A stretch of 64,000 nt of DNA. Source: Nitrobacter sp051535215. GTDB lineage: Bacteria; Pseudomonadota; Alphaproteobacteria; Rhizobiales; Xanthobacteraceae. Of the stretch, positions 43,728 to 53,110 are shown piece by piece. The number at the start of each line of letters is the position of its first letter. Position 1 is the stretch's first letter. The notes under the pieces are model-generated. The model saw nothing but the letters and a program-made list of their open reading frames with translations, searched no databases and had not been told where the DNA came from. Location: the NCBI RefSeq assembly GCF_051535215.1, contig NZ_JBPPLY010000001.1, positions 124,001 through 188,000 on the forward strand, written 5' to 3'. The position numbers and the translations under genes are program-made.

Positions 43728-45077
43728 ATGAGGTTCGAACGTCCGGCCCGCGCGGGACTGGTCATCGCAGCGATATTGTGCGCGGCCTGTCTCGCCGGGT
43801 TCATCGACACGGCCCTTGCCCAGACCGCCGCGCCGGCCGCCGCTGCTGCGGTCACGCCGCCCAAAATCGATTCCGGCGACACCGCCTGGATGCTGACCGC
43901 CACCGCGCTGGTATTGATGATGACGATCCCCGGCCTCGCCTTGTTTTACGGCGGCATGGTGCGGAAGAAGAACGTGCTGGCCACGGTCATGCAGAGTTTT
44001 GCCATCACCTGTCTCGTCACCGTGCTGTGGATGGTGATCGGCTACAGCTTTGCGTTCACCGAGGGCACGAACTTTCTCGGCGGCTTCTCGCGCATGCTGC
44101 TGATCGGTATGGGCACCGACACCGTCGCGGCTGCCGCGCCGACGATTCCGGAATCGGTGTTCATGTGCTTCCAGATGACGTTCGCGATCATCACCCCGGC
44201 GCTGATCTGCGGCGCGATCGCGGATCGCATGAAGTTCTCGGCGATGATGTGGTTCATGGGGCTGTGGTCGCTGTTGGTCTATGCGCCGATCGCGCATTGG
44301 GTCTGGGGCGGCGGTTTCCTCGGCGGCCTCGGCGTGCTCGATTTCGCAGGCGGCACCGTGGTTCACATCAACGCCGGCGTCGCCGGCCTCGTCTGCGCGC
44401 TGGTGCTCGGCAAGCGCAAGGGCTACGGCAGCGAGAACATGGCGCCGCACAACCTGGTGCTGACCGTGATCGGCGCGTCGCTGCTGTGGGTCGGCTGGTT
44501 CGGCTTCAACGCCGGGTCGGCGGTGACCGCGGGCGGGCAGGCCGGTATGGCGATGGCGGTCACCCAGATCGCGACCGCGGCCGCCGCGCTGGCCTGGATG
44601 GCCGTGGAGTGGGGCCTGCGCGGCAAGCCGAGCGTGCTCGGCATCTGCTCCGGTGCCGTCGGCGGTCTCGTCGCCATCACCCCGGCCTCGGGTTTCGTCG
44701 ATCCGAGCGGCGCGCTGGTGATCGGCGCCGTGGCCGGCGTCGGCTGCTACTGGGGCGCGACGGGCCTCAAGCACATGATGGGCTATGACGACAGCCTCGA
44801 CGCTTTCGGCGTCCACGGCGTCGGCGGCATCATCGGCGCGCTGCTTACCGGCGTGTTCGCCCGCGCCGCCATCAACAAGGCGGGCACGGGGCTGATCGAC
44901 GGTAACGCCCATCAGGTTGTCATTCAGGTCTACGGCGTCCTCGCCACCATTGCCTACGACGCCATCGCAACGCTGCTCATCCTGCTCGCCGTCAAGGCGG
45001 CGATCGGCCTGCGCGTCACGGGAGATAATGAACGCGAAGGCCTCGACATCACCCAGCACGGCGAAGTGGTGCAATGA
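43728..45077 (+). CDS. amtB: Ammonium transporter AmtB (copy 2)
   Basis: Ammonium channel of 449 residues with a cleavable signal peptide (about 1-31, ending DTALAQ) and an Ala-rich linker. Marks: GLALFYGGMVRKKN near 69, DFAGGTVVHINAGVAG near 205 with the conserved Asp and pore His, LDAFGVHGVGGIIG near 362 with the second pore His, and the C-terminal EREGLDITQHGEVVQ tail that binds GlnK. AGGAG lies upstream of the ATG. It is the closer match to canonical AmtB of the two copies. Confidence 0.96.
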   Translation: MRFERPARAGLVIAAILCAACLAGFIDTALAQTAAPAAAAAVTPPKIDSGDTAWMLTATALVLMMTIPGLALFYGGMVRKKNVLATVMQSFAITCLVTVLWMVIGYSFAFTEGTNFLGGFSRMLLIGMGTDTVAAAAPTIPESVFMCFQMTFAIITPALICGAIADRMKFSAMMWFMGLWSLLVYAPIAHWVWGGGFLGGLGVLDFAGGTVVHINAGVAGLVCALVLGKRKGYGSENMAPHNLVLTVIGASLLWVGWFGFNAGSAVTAGGQAGMAMAVTQIATAAAALAWMAVEWGLRGKPSVLGICSGAVGGLVAITPASGFVDPSGALVIGAVAGVGCYWGATGLKHMMGYDDSLDAFGVHGVGGIIGALLTGVFARAAINKAGTGLIDGNAHQVVIQVYGVLATIAYDAIATLLILLAVKAAIGLRVTGDNEREGLDITQHGEVVQ

Positions 45078-45118
45078 AGCGATACGCTGCTCGCGACGAC
45101 GGAAGCGGTCACCGTCGC

Positions 45119-45313
45119 TCAGATTTTCCTGGCCTCTTCCGGCAGCATGATCGGGATTCCGTCGCGGATCGGGTAGGCGAGTTTGGCCGAACGCGAAATC
45201 AGTTCCTGCCTCCCGGCGTCGAATTCCAGCGGCCCCTTGGTCACCGGGCAGACCAGAACCTCCAGCAGCTTGGGGTCGACGGTATCTTCGGAACGGTCGG
45301 AGGAGGTCGTCAT
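45119..45313 (-). CDS. Trm112 family (YcaR/DUF343) protein
   Basis: Protein of 64 residues with LLEVLVCPVTKGPLEFD near 16-32, ELISRSAKLAYPIRDGIPIML near 37-57. In eukaryotes Trm112 activates methyltransferases; the bacterial role is unclear. A single Cys-Pro remains of the zinc knuckle. It is the last gene of the leftward cnoX-LON-trm112 group, a common Rhizobiales arrangement. Confidence 0.92.
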   Translation of the reverse strand: MTTSSDRSEDTVDPKLLEVLVCPVTKGPLEFDAGRQELISRSAKLAYPIRDGIPIMLPEEARKI

Positions 45314-45382
45314 GCGTGGTCTCTTCGAAAGATGGCCCGCCGCATCTGGTGCGACGGTTGATCGGAAACGAACGCTCTTTGT

Positions 45383-46057
45383 CTATTGTAATCCAGGATC
45401 GCCGCTGGTGCTCTTTTTTGCGAGGTCCATTTCGGTGACGGCGATCAGGATTTCCGCGCGTGTTTTCAGGTCGGGCGCCTCCAGCATCGCCTGCTTCTCC
45501 GGCGGGCCGTAAGGCGACATCATCGCCAGCGCGTTGACCAGCGCCTCGTTCGGGGCGTTCTCGATGCCGCTCCAGTCCACTTTCAGGTTGTTGACCTTGA
45601 GAAAATCGTTCAGCACCTCGAGCAGCCGCTTGCGGTCGACTTCGTCCTCGCCCTTGCGTGCGGTCAGATCGTCGGTAAAGGCGAAGAAATCCACCTTGCA
45701 CTGGCGATAGGGTGTCAGCACCGTCAGCTCTTCCACGATCTTGAACCGCGACACGCCGGTGAGTTCGAGGATGTAACGGCCGTCGCCGGATTCGGCGAAC
45801 TGGGTGATGCGCCCGGCGCAGCCGACATGGAACAACTTCGGCTTGTCCTCACTTGCGGAATGGGCGATGTCGGGCTGGATCATGCCGATCAGGCGATGGC
45901 CGTCGCGGAATGCGTCGTCGACCATTGCGAGATAACGCATCTCGAAAATGTTGAGCGGCATCTGCCCGCGCGGCAGCAACAGCGCGCCGGGCAACGGAAA
46001 CACCGGTATCACTTCGGGAAGGTCACCGGGACCGCGATAGTCGAGATTGATAGGCAT
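45383..46057 (-). CDS. LON substrate-binding domain protein
   Basis: Stand-alone LON N-terminal (PUA-like) domain of 224 residues without ATPase or protease parts: VIPVFPLPGALLLPRGQMPLNIFE near 16-40, GCAGRITQFAESGDGRY near 80-96, and a helical C-terminal part with LVNALAMMSPYGPPEKQAML. Function is unknown; it may bind unfolded peptides. It sits downstream of a CnoX-like thioredoxin, which suits a role in protein quality control. Confidence 0.92.
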   Translation of the reverse strand: MPINLDYRGPGDLPEVIPVFPLPGALLLPRGQMPLNIFEMRYLAMVDDAFRDGHRLIGMIQPDIAHSASEDKPKLFHVGCAGRITQFAESGDGRYILELTGVSRFKIVEELTVLTPYRQCKVDFFAFTDDLTARKGEDEVDRKRLLEVLNDFLKVNNLKVDWSGIENAPNEALVNALAMMSPYGPPEKQAMLEAPDLKTRAEILIAVTEMDLAKKSTSGDPGLQ

Positions 46058-46142
46058 GGGCGGCGGATCCGGATGCTATTCGAGCAGGGTTCTCCAGCTT
46101 CAAATCTGCGCGTATCTCTGCTGCAAAGGAAGCGGACAGGCT

Positions 46143-47075
46143 CTAGGAAAACAGGATCGTCGACAGACGCTTGCGCCCCTCGACGGTGGCTTCGTCGGCG
46201 CCGCCCCACGCCTCGAAGAACTGCACGAGTTGCTTGCGAGCGGCGTCATCGTTCCATTTGCGGTCGCGTTTGACGATTTCAAGCAGGTGATCGGTGGCCT
46301 CGCTCCGCTTGCCGCTGGCGTTCAGCGCTGTCGCGAGATCGAACCGCGCCTGATGGTCGAGCGGATTGGCCGCGACCTTTCCTTCGAGCTCGGCGACGGG
46401 CCCGAGCGAATTCGCCTGTTCGGCGAGGTCGATCATGGCCTGCACGGCCTTCACGGCGGCGTCGCCGCGCTTGGATTCCGGCACCAGTTCGAGCGTCTGT
46501 CTGGCCTTGTCGAGTGCGCCGGTGACTGTGTAGCAGCGCGCCAGTCCCGCGATCGCCGGAAGATTGGCGGCATCGAAACCGAGCACCTCGGCATAGATCG
46601 AAGCGGCTGTTGTGGGGTCGTCGGCTGCGAGCGCGGCTTCCGCCTCTTGCAGGACTTCCTCGATATTCGGCGCGCCGGGCGCCGCGACGCCCTGCGTCAG
46701 CTTGTCGATGAAGGCGCTGATCTGGCTCTCGGGCGCGGCGCCCATGAAGAAGTCGACCGGCCGTCCGCCGACAAAAGCAAAAACCGCGGGGATCGACTGG
46801 CTGCCGGTCTGTGCCGCAAGCTGCTGAAAGATGGCCGGATGCTGGTCGATGTTCATCTTCACCAGCTTGATCTTGCCGCCGCCGGCAAGAACGGCCTTTT
46901 CCAGCGTCGGGGTGAGCTGGCGACACGGTCCGCACCAGGGTGCCCAGAAATCGACCAGCACCGGCTGGCGCATCGATTCCTCGACGACATCCTTCATGAA
47001 GCTCTGGGTCGTCGTTTCCCTGATCAGATCCGACGCCTGCGGTGACGGCGCGCTGCCCTGCTCGACTATAGTCAC
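46143..47075 (-). CDS. Thioredoxin-TPR protein, CnoX-like
   Basis: Protein of 310 residues with an N-terminal thioredoxin domain (about 18-125; FWAPWCGPCRQLTP with CGPC, SIPAVFAFVGGRPVDFFMGA) and a C-terminal tetratricopeptide region (about 135-310). CnoX/YbbN protects proteins from chlorine-type oxidation and passes them to chaperones; the redox CGPC here is like that of Caulobacter CnoX. It starts at GTG (47073-47075) with GGCGAGG upstream. The longer open frame is rejected because it runs across the tRNA promoter region. Confidence 0.92.
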   Translation of the reverse strand: MTIVEQGSAPSPQASDLIRETTTQSFMKDVVEESMRQPVLVDFWAPWCGPCRQLTPTLEKAVLAGGGKIKLVKMNIDQHPAIFQQLAAQTGSQSIPAVFAFVGGRPVDFFMGAAPESQISAFIDKLTQGVAAPGAPNIEEVLQEAEAALAADDPTTAASIYAEVLGFDAANLPAIAGLARCYTVTGALDKARQTLELVPESKRGDAAVKAVQAMIDLAEQANSLGPVAELEGKVAANPLDHQARFDLATALNASGKRSEATDHLLEIVKRDRKWNDDAARKQLVQFFEAWGGADEATVEGRKRLSTILFS

Positions 47076-47416
47076 ATGATCCTCGCCTGATCTTCCGGAA
47101 CGGGCCGATTCGACAACCGCCCAAGCGCTTAATTGGTCCCTGCGTGAAAATTTTGCAATCGGCGGAACGCGGTCGCGGGCGGGCAAATCGGCGCCAAGCC
47201 CGAATAATATAGCAGGATTTCTCCCCTGTTTCGGATTTCCGCCGCGAAAACGACCTCGGGGCGGGGTCGCCCGGCCGGATTTCGATAGTGGAGCCGGCAT
47301 CCGGCGAGGGCCGGCCGCGCGCAAGGCCCGGCACGATCTGGCTGTTGCATTCACAAGCCGCATTTGGCATAGCTCTGCGCTCCGGCGGCTCGAGAGTCGG
47401 CGGCCTGTTATCGGAT
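47076..47416. other. cnoX-tRNA intergenic region
   Basis: A 341-base gap with no supported gene. It must hold the cnoX promoter (leftward) and the tRNA promoter (rightward); I could not assign clear -35/-10 elements. Confidence 0.4.
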
Positions 47417-47491
<75 letters not shown>

Positions 47492-47858
47492 GTTTTCCAG
47501 CGCGCCGATGCCGGGTTTGCGATCAAGATATGCGCAAACTCCTGACCGACATCAGACTTTTCGCAGCTTACGATTTTCCCCGTTCGGCTCAGAAGCGGGC
47601 CCCGTGATCTGATGCGACGGTTTTGCTGTGACGTGCTGTCGCACCGGATTGGCCGCGGGCGGTTTTTTTGGCGAATTTGACGCGATTTCCACCCTCTTTG
47701 TGTGGAATGCGTTGCGGAAGCCGGCCGCCGGTTCCCGCTTATAGGAAATCTACCAATCCCATTAACCTCGCTTTAACCGCCCCCCTTCATGATCGGTAAA
47801 CCAAGCTTGCGCCCGCGAGTCGCGAGCTGTTCTTGGATCTAACTCCTGGGGAGGATCA
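47492..47858. other. tRNA-PAS gene intergenic region
   Basis: A 367-base gap with no supported gene. It presumably carries the PAS gene promoter; GGGGAGG at about 47849 is its ribosome binding site. No integrase or attachment-site duplicate of the tRNA 3' end was seen. Confidence 0.4.
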
Positions 47859-49598
47859 ATGTTTTTCTTCAAAAAATGGGCGATCGCAAAAGAAAATGCC
47901 GCGAAAGCCGCAGCGATCAGCAAAACTCAGGCCGTCACAGAGCTCGGTCTCGATGGAACGATCATCACCGCCAACGAGAACTTTCTCAACATCCTCGGCT
48001 ACTCGCTCGCCGAGGTTCGCGGCAAGCACCATAGCATGTTCGTGGACGCCGACGAACGGACCGGCGCCGCGTACCGCGAATTCTGGGCCCGCCTGAACCA
48101 GGGCGAGTCACAAACGGCCGACTACAAGCGTATCGACAGCCACGGCGACGAGGTCTGGGTTCGGGCTTCCTATATTCCGGTGCTGGATTCGAGGGGAAAA
48201 CCGACCAGGGTTATCGAGCTCGCGGCCGATATCACTGCCCAAAAGATCAAGGCCCTGGACCATGCGGGTCAGGTTTCCGCCATCGATCGCTCGCAGGCGG
48301 TGGTCGAATTCAACCTCGACGGCACGATCATCACCGCGAACAAGAACTTCCTCAGCGCGATGGGCTATGCGCTGGGCGAAGTGCAGGGCAAGCATGACGG
48401 GCTGTTCGTGGATTCGTTGGAGCGCTCCGGCGCCGTCTATCGCGAATTCTGGGCCAAGCTCAATCGCGGCGAGCCTCAATCGGCCGAATTGAAGCGCATC
48501 GGCAAGAGCGGGCAGGAAGTCTGGTTTCAGGCGACCTTCAACCCGATCGCTGATGAGAGCGGCAAGCCTTTCAAGGTCGTGACCTTCGCAACCGACGTTA
48601 CAAAACAGAAAGTGCGGATGGCTGACCTGGAAGGTCAGATCGCAGCCATCGGAAAAGCGCAGGCAGTTGTCGAATTCGGCATGGACGGAACGGTCATGAC
48701 CGCCAACGACAATTACCTGAAGACGCTTGGCTATGCCTTCGCAAGGGAGGTCCAGGGCAAGCACCACAGCATGTTCGTGGAAGCCGGCGAACGCTCCAGC
48801 GCCGCCTATCGCGAATTCTGGGCCAAGCTCAATCGCGGCGAATCGCAGACGGCCGAATACAAGCGGATCGGCAAGGACGGCAAGGTGGTCTGGGTTCAGG
48901 CGTCCTACAACCCGGTGCTGAATTCGAAGGGAAAACCGACCAAGGTCATCGAGCTCGCAACCGATATCACCGCGCAGAAAATCGAGGCGTTGGAAAACGC
49001 GGGCCGGATCGCCGCGCTCGACCGTTCGCAGGCGGTTGCCGCCTTCAACCTGGACGGCACGATCGTCAGTGCGAACGAAAACTTCCTCAAGACGATGGGC
49101 TACGCGCTTGGCGAAGTGAAGGGCAAGCATGACGGCATGTTCGCCGAACAGTCGGAGCGGCAGGTCGGCGCATATCGTGAGTTCTGGGCCAAGCTCAATC
49201 GCGGCGAGTCGCAGTCGATCGAGTACAAGCGGATCGGCAAGAACGGCAAGGAAGTCTGGATGCAGGCCCTGTACAGCCCGGTCCTCGATCTCGCCGGCAA
49301 GCCGTTCAAGGTTGTTGCCTACGCAAGAGAGATGAGCGCCGCGATCCGTGAGTTCTACGAAACCATGGTCAAGTCGGGCGCAGAAGAAGCCCGCCAGGAT
49401 TTCGCGGTCGTTGCAAGCGAGGTTGACACCACCGCCGCTTCGGACGCTGAGCCGCTGAGCTTGCGGCGGCTGGAAGAGTCACGGCGCAAGACTGCAAACG
49501 GCGGTCGCTCGACCTTCGGTCAGTTGCTGGACAACCTTCGGGAAGGGTTCAGTCACGCAGTGATCTCCTCGACGAGAGCTGTCACCAACTTCCTCTGA
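47859..49598 (+). CDS. Four-PAS-domain orphan sensor protein
   Basis: Protein of 579 residues built from four tandem PAS-PAC units of about 122 residues (about 21-128, 143-250, 265-373, 388-495). Each has a DGT(I/V) start, GKHxxMF or GKHDGxF, YREFWAKLN-type helix, (K/E)R-IG-K-G--VW, and a PAC end such as ELATDITAQK. Related PAS proteins usually lead into a chemoreceptor signalling domain. Here an 80-residue hydrophilic tail follows with no MCP, kinase, GGDEF or EAL output and no membrane segment. Signal and partner are unknown. GGGGAGG precedes the ATG. Confidence 0.9.
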   Translation: MFFFKKWAIAKENAAKAAAISKTQAVTELGLDGTIITANENFLNILGYSLAEVRGKHHSMFVDADERTGAAYREFWARLNQGESQTADYKRIDSHGDEVWVRASYIPVLDSRGKPTRVIELAADITAQKIKALDHAGQVSAIDRSQAVVEFNLDGTIITANKNFLSAMGYALGEVQGKHDGLFVDSLERSGAVYREFWAKLNRGEPQSAELKRIGKSGQEVWFQATFNPIADESGKPFKVVTFATDVTKQKVRMADLEGQIAAIGKAQAVVEFGMDGTVMTANDNYLKTLGYAFAREVQGKHHSMFVEAGERSSAAYREFWAKLNRGESQTAEYKRIGKDGKVVWVQASYNPVLNSKGKPTKVIELATDITAQKIEALENAGRIAALDRSQAVAAFNLDGTIVSANENFLKTMGYALGEVKGKHDGMFAEQSERQVGAYREFWAKLNRGESQSIEYKRIGKNGKEVWMQALYSPVLDLAGKPFKVVAYAREMSAAIREFYETMVKSGAEEARQDFAVVASEVDTTAASDAEPLSLRRLEESRRKTANGGRSTFGQLLDNLREGFSHAVISSTRAVTNFL

Positions 49599-49627
49599 CG
49601 GCTGCCGGCTCAGGCAACGGAAAACAG

Positions 49628-49662
49628 AACTGGCGACGGTGTCGAACCGTCGCCAGTTTTTT
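49628..49662 (+). terminator. Rho-independent terminator after the PAS gene
   Basis: Perfect 13-base stem AACTGGCGACGGT (49628-49640) / ACCGTCGCCAGTT (49646-49658) with a 5-base loop and a run of six T. It lies 30 bases past the PAS stop. Confidence 0.95.
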
Positions 49663-49792
49663 CGTTTCAACAGGCAAGCCCGAATTTCGCCGCAAATCGG
49701 ATGCGCTGATCAAAACGACGGCTCTCACGAGCGCTGCATGTTTTGATTAAAAAGCGAATCAACGTCGCGCGACGTTGTCTTCCGGGGGTGGC

Positions 49793-52033
49793 ATGGGCCG
49801 AAAAATCGTTTTGCTGTCCGACGGCACTGGAAACTCGGCGGCGAAAGTCTGGCGTACCAATGTCTGGCGCTCGTTTGAAGCACTCGATCTGTCGGGGTCG
49901 GATCAGGTCGCGTTCTACGACGACGGTGTCGGCACCTCGTCGTTCAAGCCGCTCGCCATTCTTGGCGGCGCGTTCGGCTTCGGATTGAAGCGCAACGTCA
50001 TCGACCTGTACAAGTTCGCATGCCGCAACTGGCGCGACGACAGCGACGAACTGTTCGGCTTCGGCTTCAGCCGCGGCGCCTTCACGATCCGCGTGGTGAT
50101 GGGACTGATCCTCAATCAGGGGCTCGTCGCCGCCGACAGTGAGGCCGAACTGACGCGAAAGGCCAAGGCCGCCTATCGCCAGTACCGGCGCGAACGTTTT
50201 CATACGTTTCTGCGCATCGAGGACGTCTTTCGCAGCGTGCGCGACCTGTTTCTGCCGAAGGGTTACGACAAGCGTGACAATCGTCAGGTGGATCAAATCC
50301 GCTTCATCGGCGTGTGGGACACCGTCGCCGCCTACGGACTGCCGCTCGACGAGATGACGCGCGGCGTCAGCAGATGGATCTGGCCGCTGGAACTGCCCAA
50401 TCACACGCTCGACTGCACGCGCGTCAAGCGCGCCTGCCAGGCGCTGTCGCTCGACGAGCCGCGCACCACGTTCCATCCGGAGTTGTGGGACGAGCGCGGC
50501 GCGACGAGGTTGACGCCGCGCGACGACGGCAAGCGCTATCTCGCCGACGAGCAGATCAGCCAGGTGTGGTTCGCCGGCGTTCATTCCAATGTCGGCGGCG
50601 GCTATCCCGACGATGCGTTGGCTTATATCCCGCTGGTCTGGATGATGACGGAGGCGCAACGCTGCGGCTTGCGGTTCAAATCCGATCAGCGCCAGCCGGC
50701 GGCCGATCCCGATCCGTTCAAGAATGCGATCTCGATGTGCGACAAGGACGGCCGACTCTACGATCCGCGCAAGGGGCTTGGCAGCTACTATCGCTACGGG
50801 CCGCGCAAGCTGGCCGAACTCTGCAACTACCGTTTTTCCAAAAAGGACGAAGTCGTCATCGAGCGGCCGAAGGTGCATGCCAGCGCGTTCAAGCGCATCG
50901 CCAGCCGTTCGCAAAGTTATGCGCCGGTCGGGCTGCCGAAGACCTATGACGTTGTGACCGAGGATGGGCTGGTGCTGACGCCGGATCAATACGGCTTCGA
51001 AAGCAGCGCCGGCGCGCTGGCGCGCAGCGGAACGCAGGAGCATGTCTGGAACGAGGTCTGGAAGCGTCGGCTGGTCTATTTCGCGACCGTCGGCGCCACG
51101 GCCTGGCTGTTGCTTTATCCGCTGGCGCGTTCGCTGCCGCCTTCGGACGAATACACCAGCAGGTTTCGCTGGGTGTCGGACATCATCCGCGTCGTCGGCG
51201 GATTTCTTCCCGGCTTCGTGCAAACCTGGATCAACGGCTATGCGCGCAGCCCGGTGCAGTTCGTTGCATTGCTCGGGCTCGCAAGCGCGCTGGCGCTGTG
51301 GGGCGTCTTTCTCGCGACCCGGATCACCGACCGCATGAATGCGATCTGGCAGAAGACGTCGGCGGCGCCGACAGGCTTGCCGTCAAACTGGATCTATCTC
51401 CTGCGCGCGAGCCGGCCCTATATCTGGTTTCACCAGCAGTTGAAGCGGCGCTGGGCGCCCGCATTCTTCGCCGCATTGTTCGTCTATCTCGGCGTCACCT
51501 TCGCGAGCCATCTCGCCTACAACGTCCAGGACGTCGCGGGTTTGACCTGCGATGAAAGTCCGGCGGCGCAAGGGCTCGCGCGCGGCAAGCAGGCGACGTT
51601 CAATTTCAGCACGTCGCAGTTATGCGCCGGCACCGGCATCGCGGTGGACGGTTTCGGCGCGCGCTATCTGATTCAGGTCGAGACGACGCAGCCGTTCCGC
51701 GACGGTGATATCCCCTCGCCGCTCGGCGGATTCTACACGACCGACGCGCCGCACTGGTGGCAACGCGCGGCGCTGATGCTCGGTGTGCCGCTGCGCCGCG
51801 AACTGACGCGGCCGTGGTTCCGCCTGGTCCTGCGCTATGGTGCGACCGGCGGCGAGGAGGTCTTCCTCGACCCCGATCCCGAGGACGGCAAGGTCGAGAC
51901 GGTGATCCGGCCGACGCGGAGCGGCGAACTTTTCATCTTCGTCAACGATGCGGTGCTGGGTATTCCCAGACTGTACGACGTGTTCTACCGCAACAATGAA
52001 GGCTCCGCCAAACTCGTCGTGACGCGCAGGTGA
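49793..52033 (+). CDS. DUF2235 (Tle1-like) hydrolase with C-terminal membrane segments
   Basis: Protein of 746 residues. The N-terminal 300 residues are a DUF2235 alpha/beta hydrolase: IVLLSDGTGNS at 5-15, YDDGVGT near 43, and the nucleophile elbow GFGFSRGAF near 92-100; FAGVHSNVGGGYPD near 263 supplies a likely catalytic His/Asp. DUF2235 includes type VI secretion phospholipases (Tle1), but no secretion genes lie nearby. Hydrophobic segments near 430-450, 490-515 and 560-580 suggest membrane anchoring. The last 170 residues are unassigned. ATG at 49793 follows GGGGGTGGC. Confidence 0.88.
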   Translation: MGRKIVLLSDGTGNSAAKVWRTNVWRSFEALDLSGSDQVAFYDDGVGTSSFKPLAILGGAFGFGLKRNVIDLYKFACRNWRDDSDELFGFGFSRGAFTIRVVMGLILNQGLVAADSEAELTRKAKAAYRQYRRERFHTFLRIEDVFRSVRDLFLPKGYDKRDNRQVDQIRFIGVWDTVAAYGLPLDEMTRGVSRWIWPLELPNHTLDCTRVKRACQALSLDEPRTTFHPELWDERGATRLTPRDDGKRYLADEQISQVWFAGVHSNVGGGYPDDALAYIPLVWMMTEAQRCGLRFKSDQRQPAADPDPFKNAISMCDKDGRLYDPRKGLGSYYRYGPRKLAELCNYRFSKKDEVVIERPKVHASAFKRIASRSQSYAPVGLPKTYDVVTEDGLVLTPDQYGFESSAGALARSGTQEHVWNEVWKRRLVYFATVGATAWLLLYPLARSLPPSDEYTSRFRWVSDIIRVVGGFLPGFVQTWINGYARSPVQFVALLGLASALALWGVFLATRITDRMNAIWQKTSAAPTGLPSNWIYLLRASRPYIWFHQQLKRRWAPAFFAALFVYLGVTFASHLAYNVQDVAGLTCDESPAAQGLARGKQATFNFSTSQLCAGTGIAVDGFGARYLIQVETTQPFRDGDIPSPLGGFYTTDAPHWWQRAALMLGVPLRRELTRPWFRLVLRYGATGGEEVFLDPDPEDGKVETVIRPTRSGELFIFVNDAVLGIPRLYDVFYRNNEGSAKLVVTRR

Positions 52034-52102
52034 AAGACGGTCGAATGGCGGACCCTGCCCGGTCCGACCGGGTCGGCGCGGTGCGTCAAAACGCAAGCCG
52101 CC

Positions 52103-52876
52103 TCAGGAAAACTCCGCGACCGCCGCCAGGATGCGCGCGATGTCCTGGGGACGCGACAGCCGGTGATCGCTGTCCCGGATCATGGTCAGCACCACGTCGT
52201 CGCTCGGCAGCCGTTCGGTCAGCGCGAAGGCGTGCCGCCATGGGACGTCGGCGTCCTGCGCGCCCTGCAGGATGCGCACCGGACAGCCGGTCGAAATGGA
52301 GCCGCCGAGCAGCAGATGGTTGCGGCCGTCCTCGATCAGCTTGCGCGTGATCGGGTAGGGATTGCCGTAGTCCGACGGCTGCAGCCATGCGCCTTCCGTC
52401 TCGATGGCGTGTTTGACCTCTGGCGGGAAGGCTTTCCACATCAGTTCCTCGGTGAAGTCCGGCGCCGGGGCGATCAGCACAAGTCCGGCCAGCGTGGCGC
52501 GGGATGATGCCCGCCGCGCGAGTGCGCGCGCCAGCAACAGCGCGATCCAGCCGCCCATCGATGAGCCGACCACGACCTGCGGGCCTTCACAGAAGGCATC
52601 GAGCACCGCAAGGCTCTCCTCGAGCCAGCGACCGATGGTGCCGTCGGTGAATTCGCCGCCGCTTATCCCGTGGCCGGAATAATCGAACCGCACGCAGGCT
52701 TGGCCGCGTTCGGCCGCCCACGCGTCGAGCGCAAGCGCTTTGGTGCCCGCCATGTCGGACTTGAACCCTCCCAGCCAGAGCAGGCCCGGAGGGCCGCCCC
52801 GCCTCGCGTGAACGGCGATCCGGCGCTTCGTCTCGCCGCCGCCGACCTCGATGAACTGCGCCGCCCCGCTCGTCAT
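52103..52876 (-). CDS. Alpha/beta hydrolase (ABHD10-like thioesterase)
   Basis: Protein of 257 residues with the nucleophile elbow GSSMGGW near 103-109, oxyanion region WLGGFKSDMAGTKA near 34-47, FDYSGHGISGGEF near 64, a late Asp in QGAQDADVP near 208, and His in DSDHRL near 236, a complete Ser-Asp-His triad. The pattern matches mitochondrial ABHD10-type and bacterial palmitoyl-thioesterase-like enzymes; the substrate is unknown. It is convergent with the DUF2235 gene and diverges from infC. Confidence 0.88.
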   Translation of the reverse strand: MTSGAAQFIEVGGGETKRRIAVHARRGGPPGLLWLGGFKSDMAGTKALALDAWAAERGQACVRFDYSGHGISGGEFTDGTIGRWLEESLAVLDAFCEGPQVVVGSSMGGWIALLLARALARRASSRATLAGLVLIAPAPDFTEELMWKAFPPEVKHAIETEGAWLQPSDYGNPYPITRKLIEDGRNHLLLGGSISTGCPVRILQGAQDADVPWRHAFALTERLPSDDVVLTMIRDSDHRLSRPQDIARILAAVAEFS

Positions 52877-52965
52877 GATGTCCGCATGTCCGTCTCGTTT
52901 TCCGTTGTATGTCGCGGTCCGCCGCTGTCCGTCAAACGAATGTGGACCGGGGGAACAAGCGGCGG

Positions 52966-53062
52966 CTTCCGGGGTTTGCCCGGAAGTTGATCGGCGTGAC
53001 CAAAATACCGCGCATTTGACTGTTTTGCCGGCGAGCTGATCCCGCCGCTTGCCCGCAGGCGG
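52966..53062 (+). promoter_or_regulatory. Leader hairpins upstream of infC
   Basis: A perfect hairpin CTTCCGGG/CCCGGAAG (52966-52986) and a CCGCC/GGCGG pair (53042-53062) followed by TTATT precede infC. They could form part of a structured or attenuated leader of the infC-rpmI-rplT operon. Confidence 0.4.
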
Positions 53063-53110
53063 TTATTCCTTCAAAATAGGCGTCTCTTTCACAACATTGG
53101 AGAACCACCC

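Noticed and set aside
43485..45701. 738-codon open frame opposite glnK2-amtB2 and beyond
   Set aside because: Antisense to clear glnK and amtB coding sequence in high-GC DNA; its product is His/Arg/Asp-rich and low in order.
49667..51223. 518-codon open frame opposite the DUF2235 gene
   Set aside because: Antisense to a protein with clear hydrolase motifs, so treated as a shadow frame.
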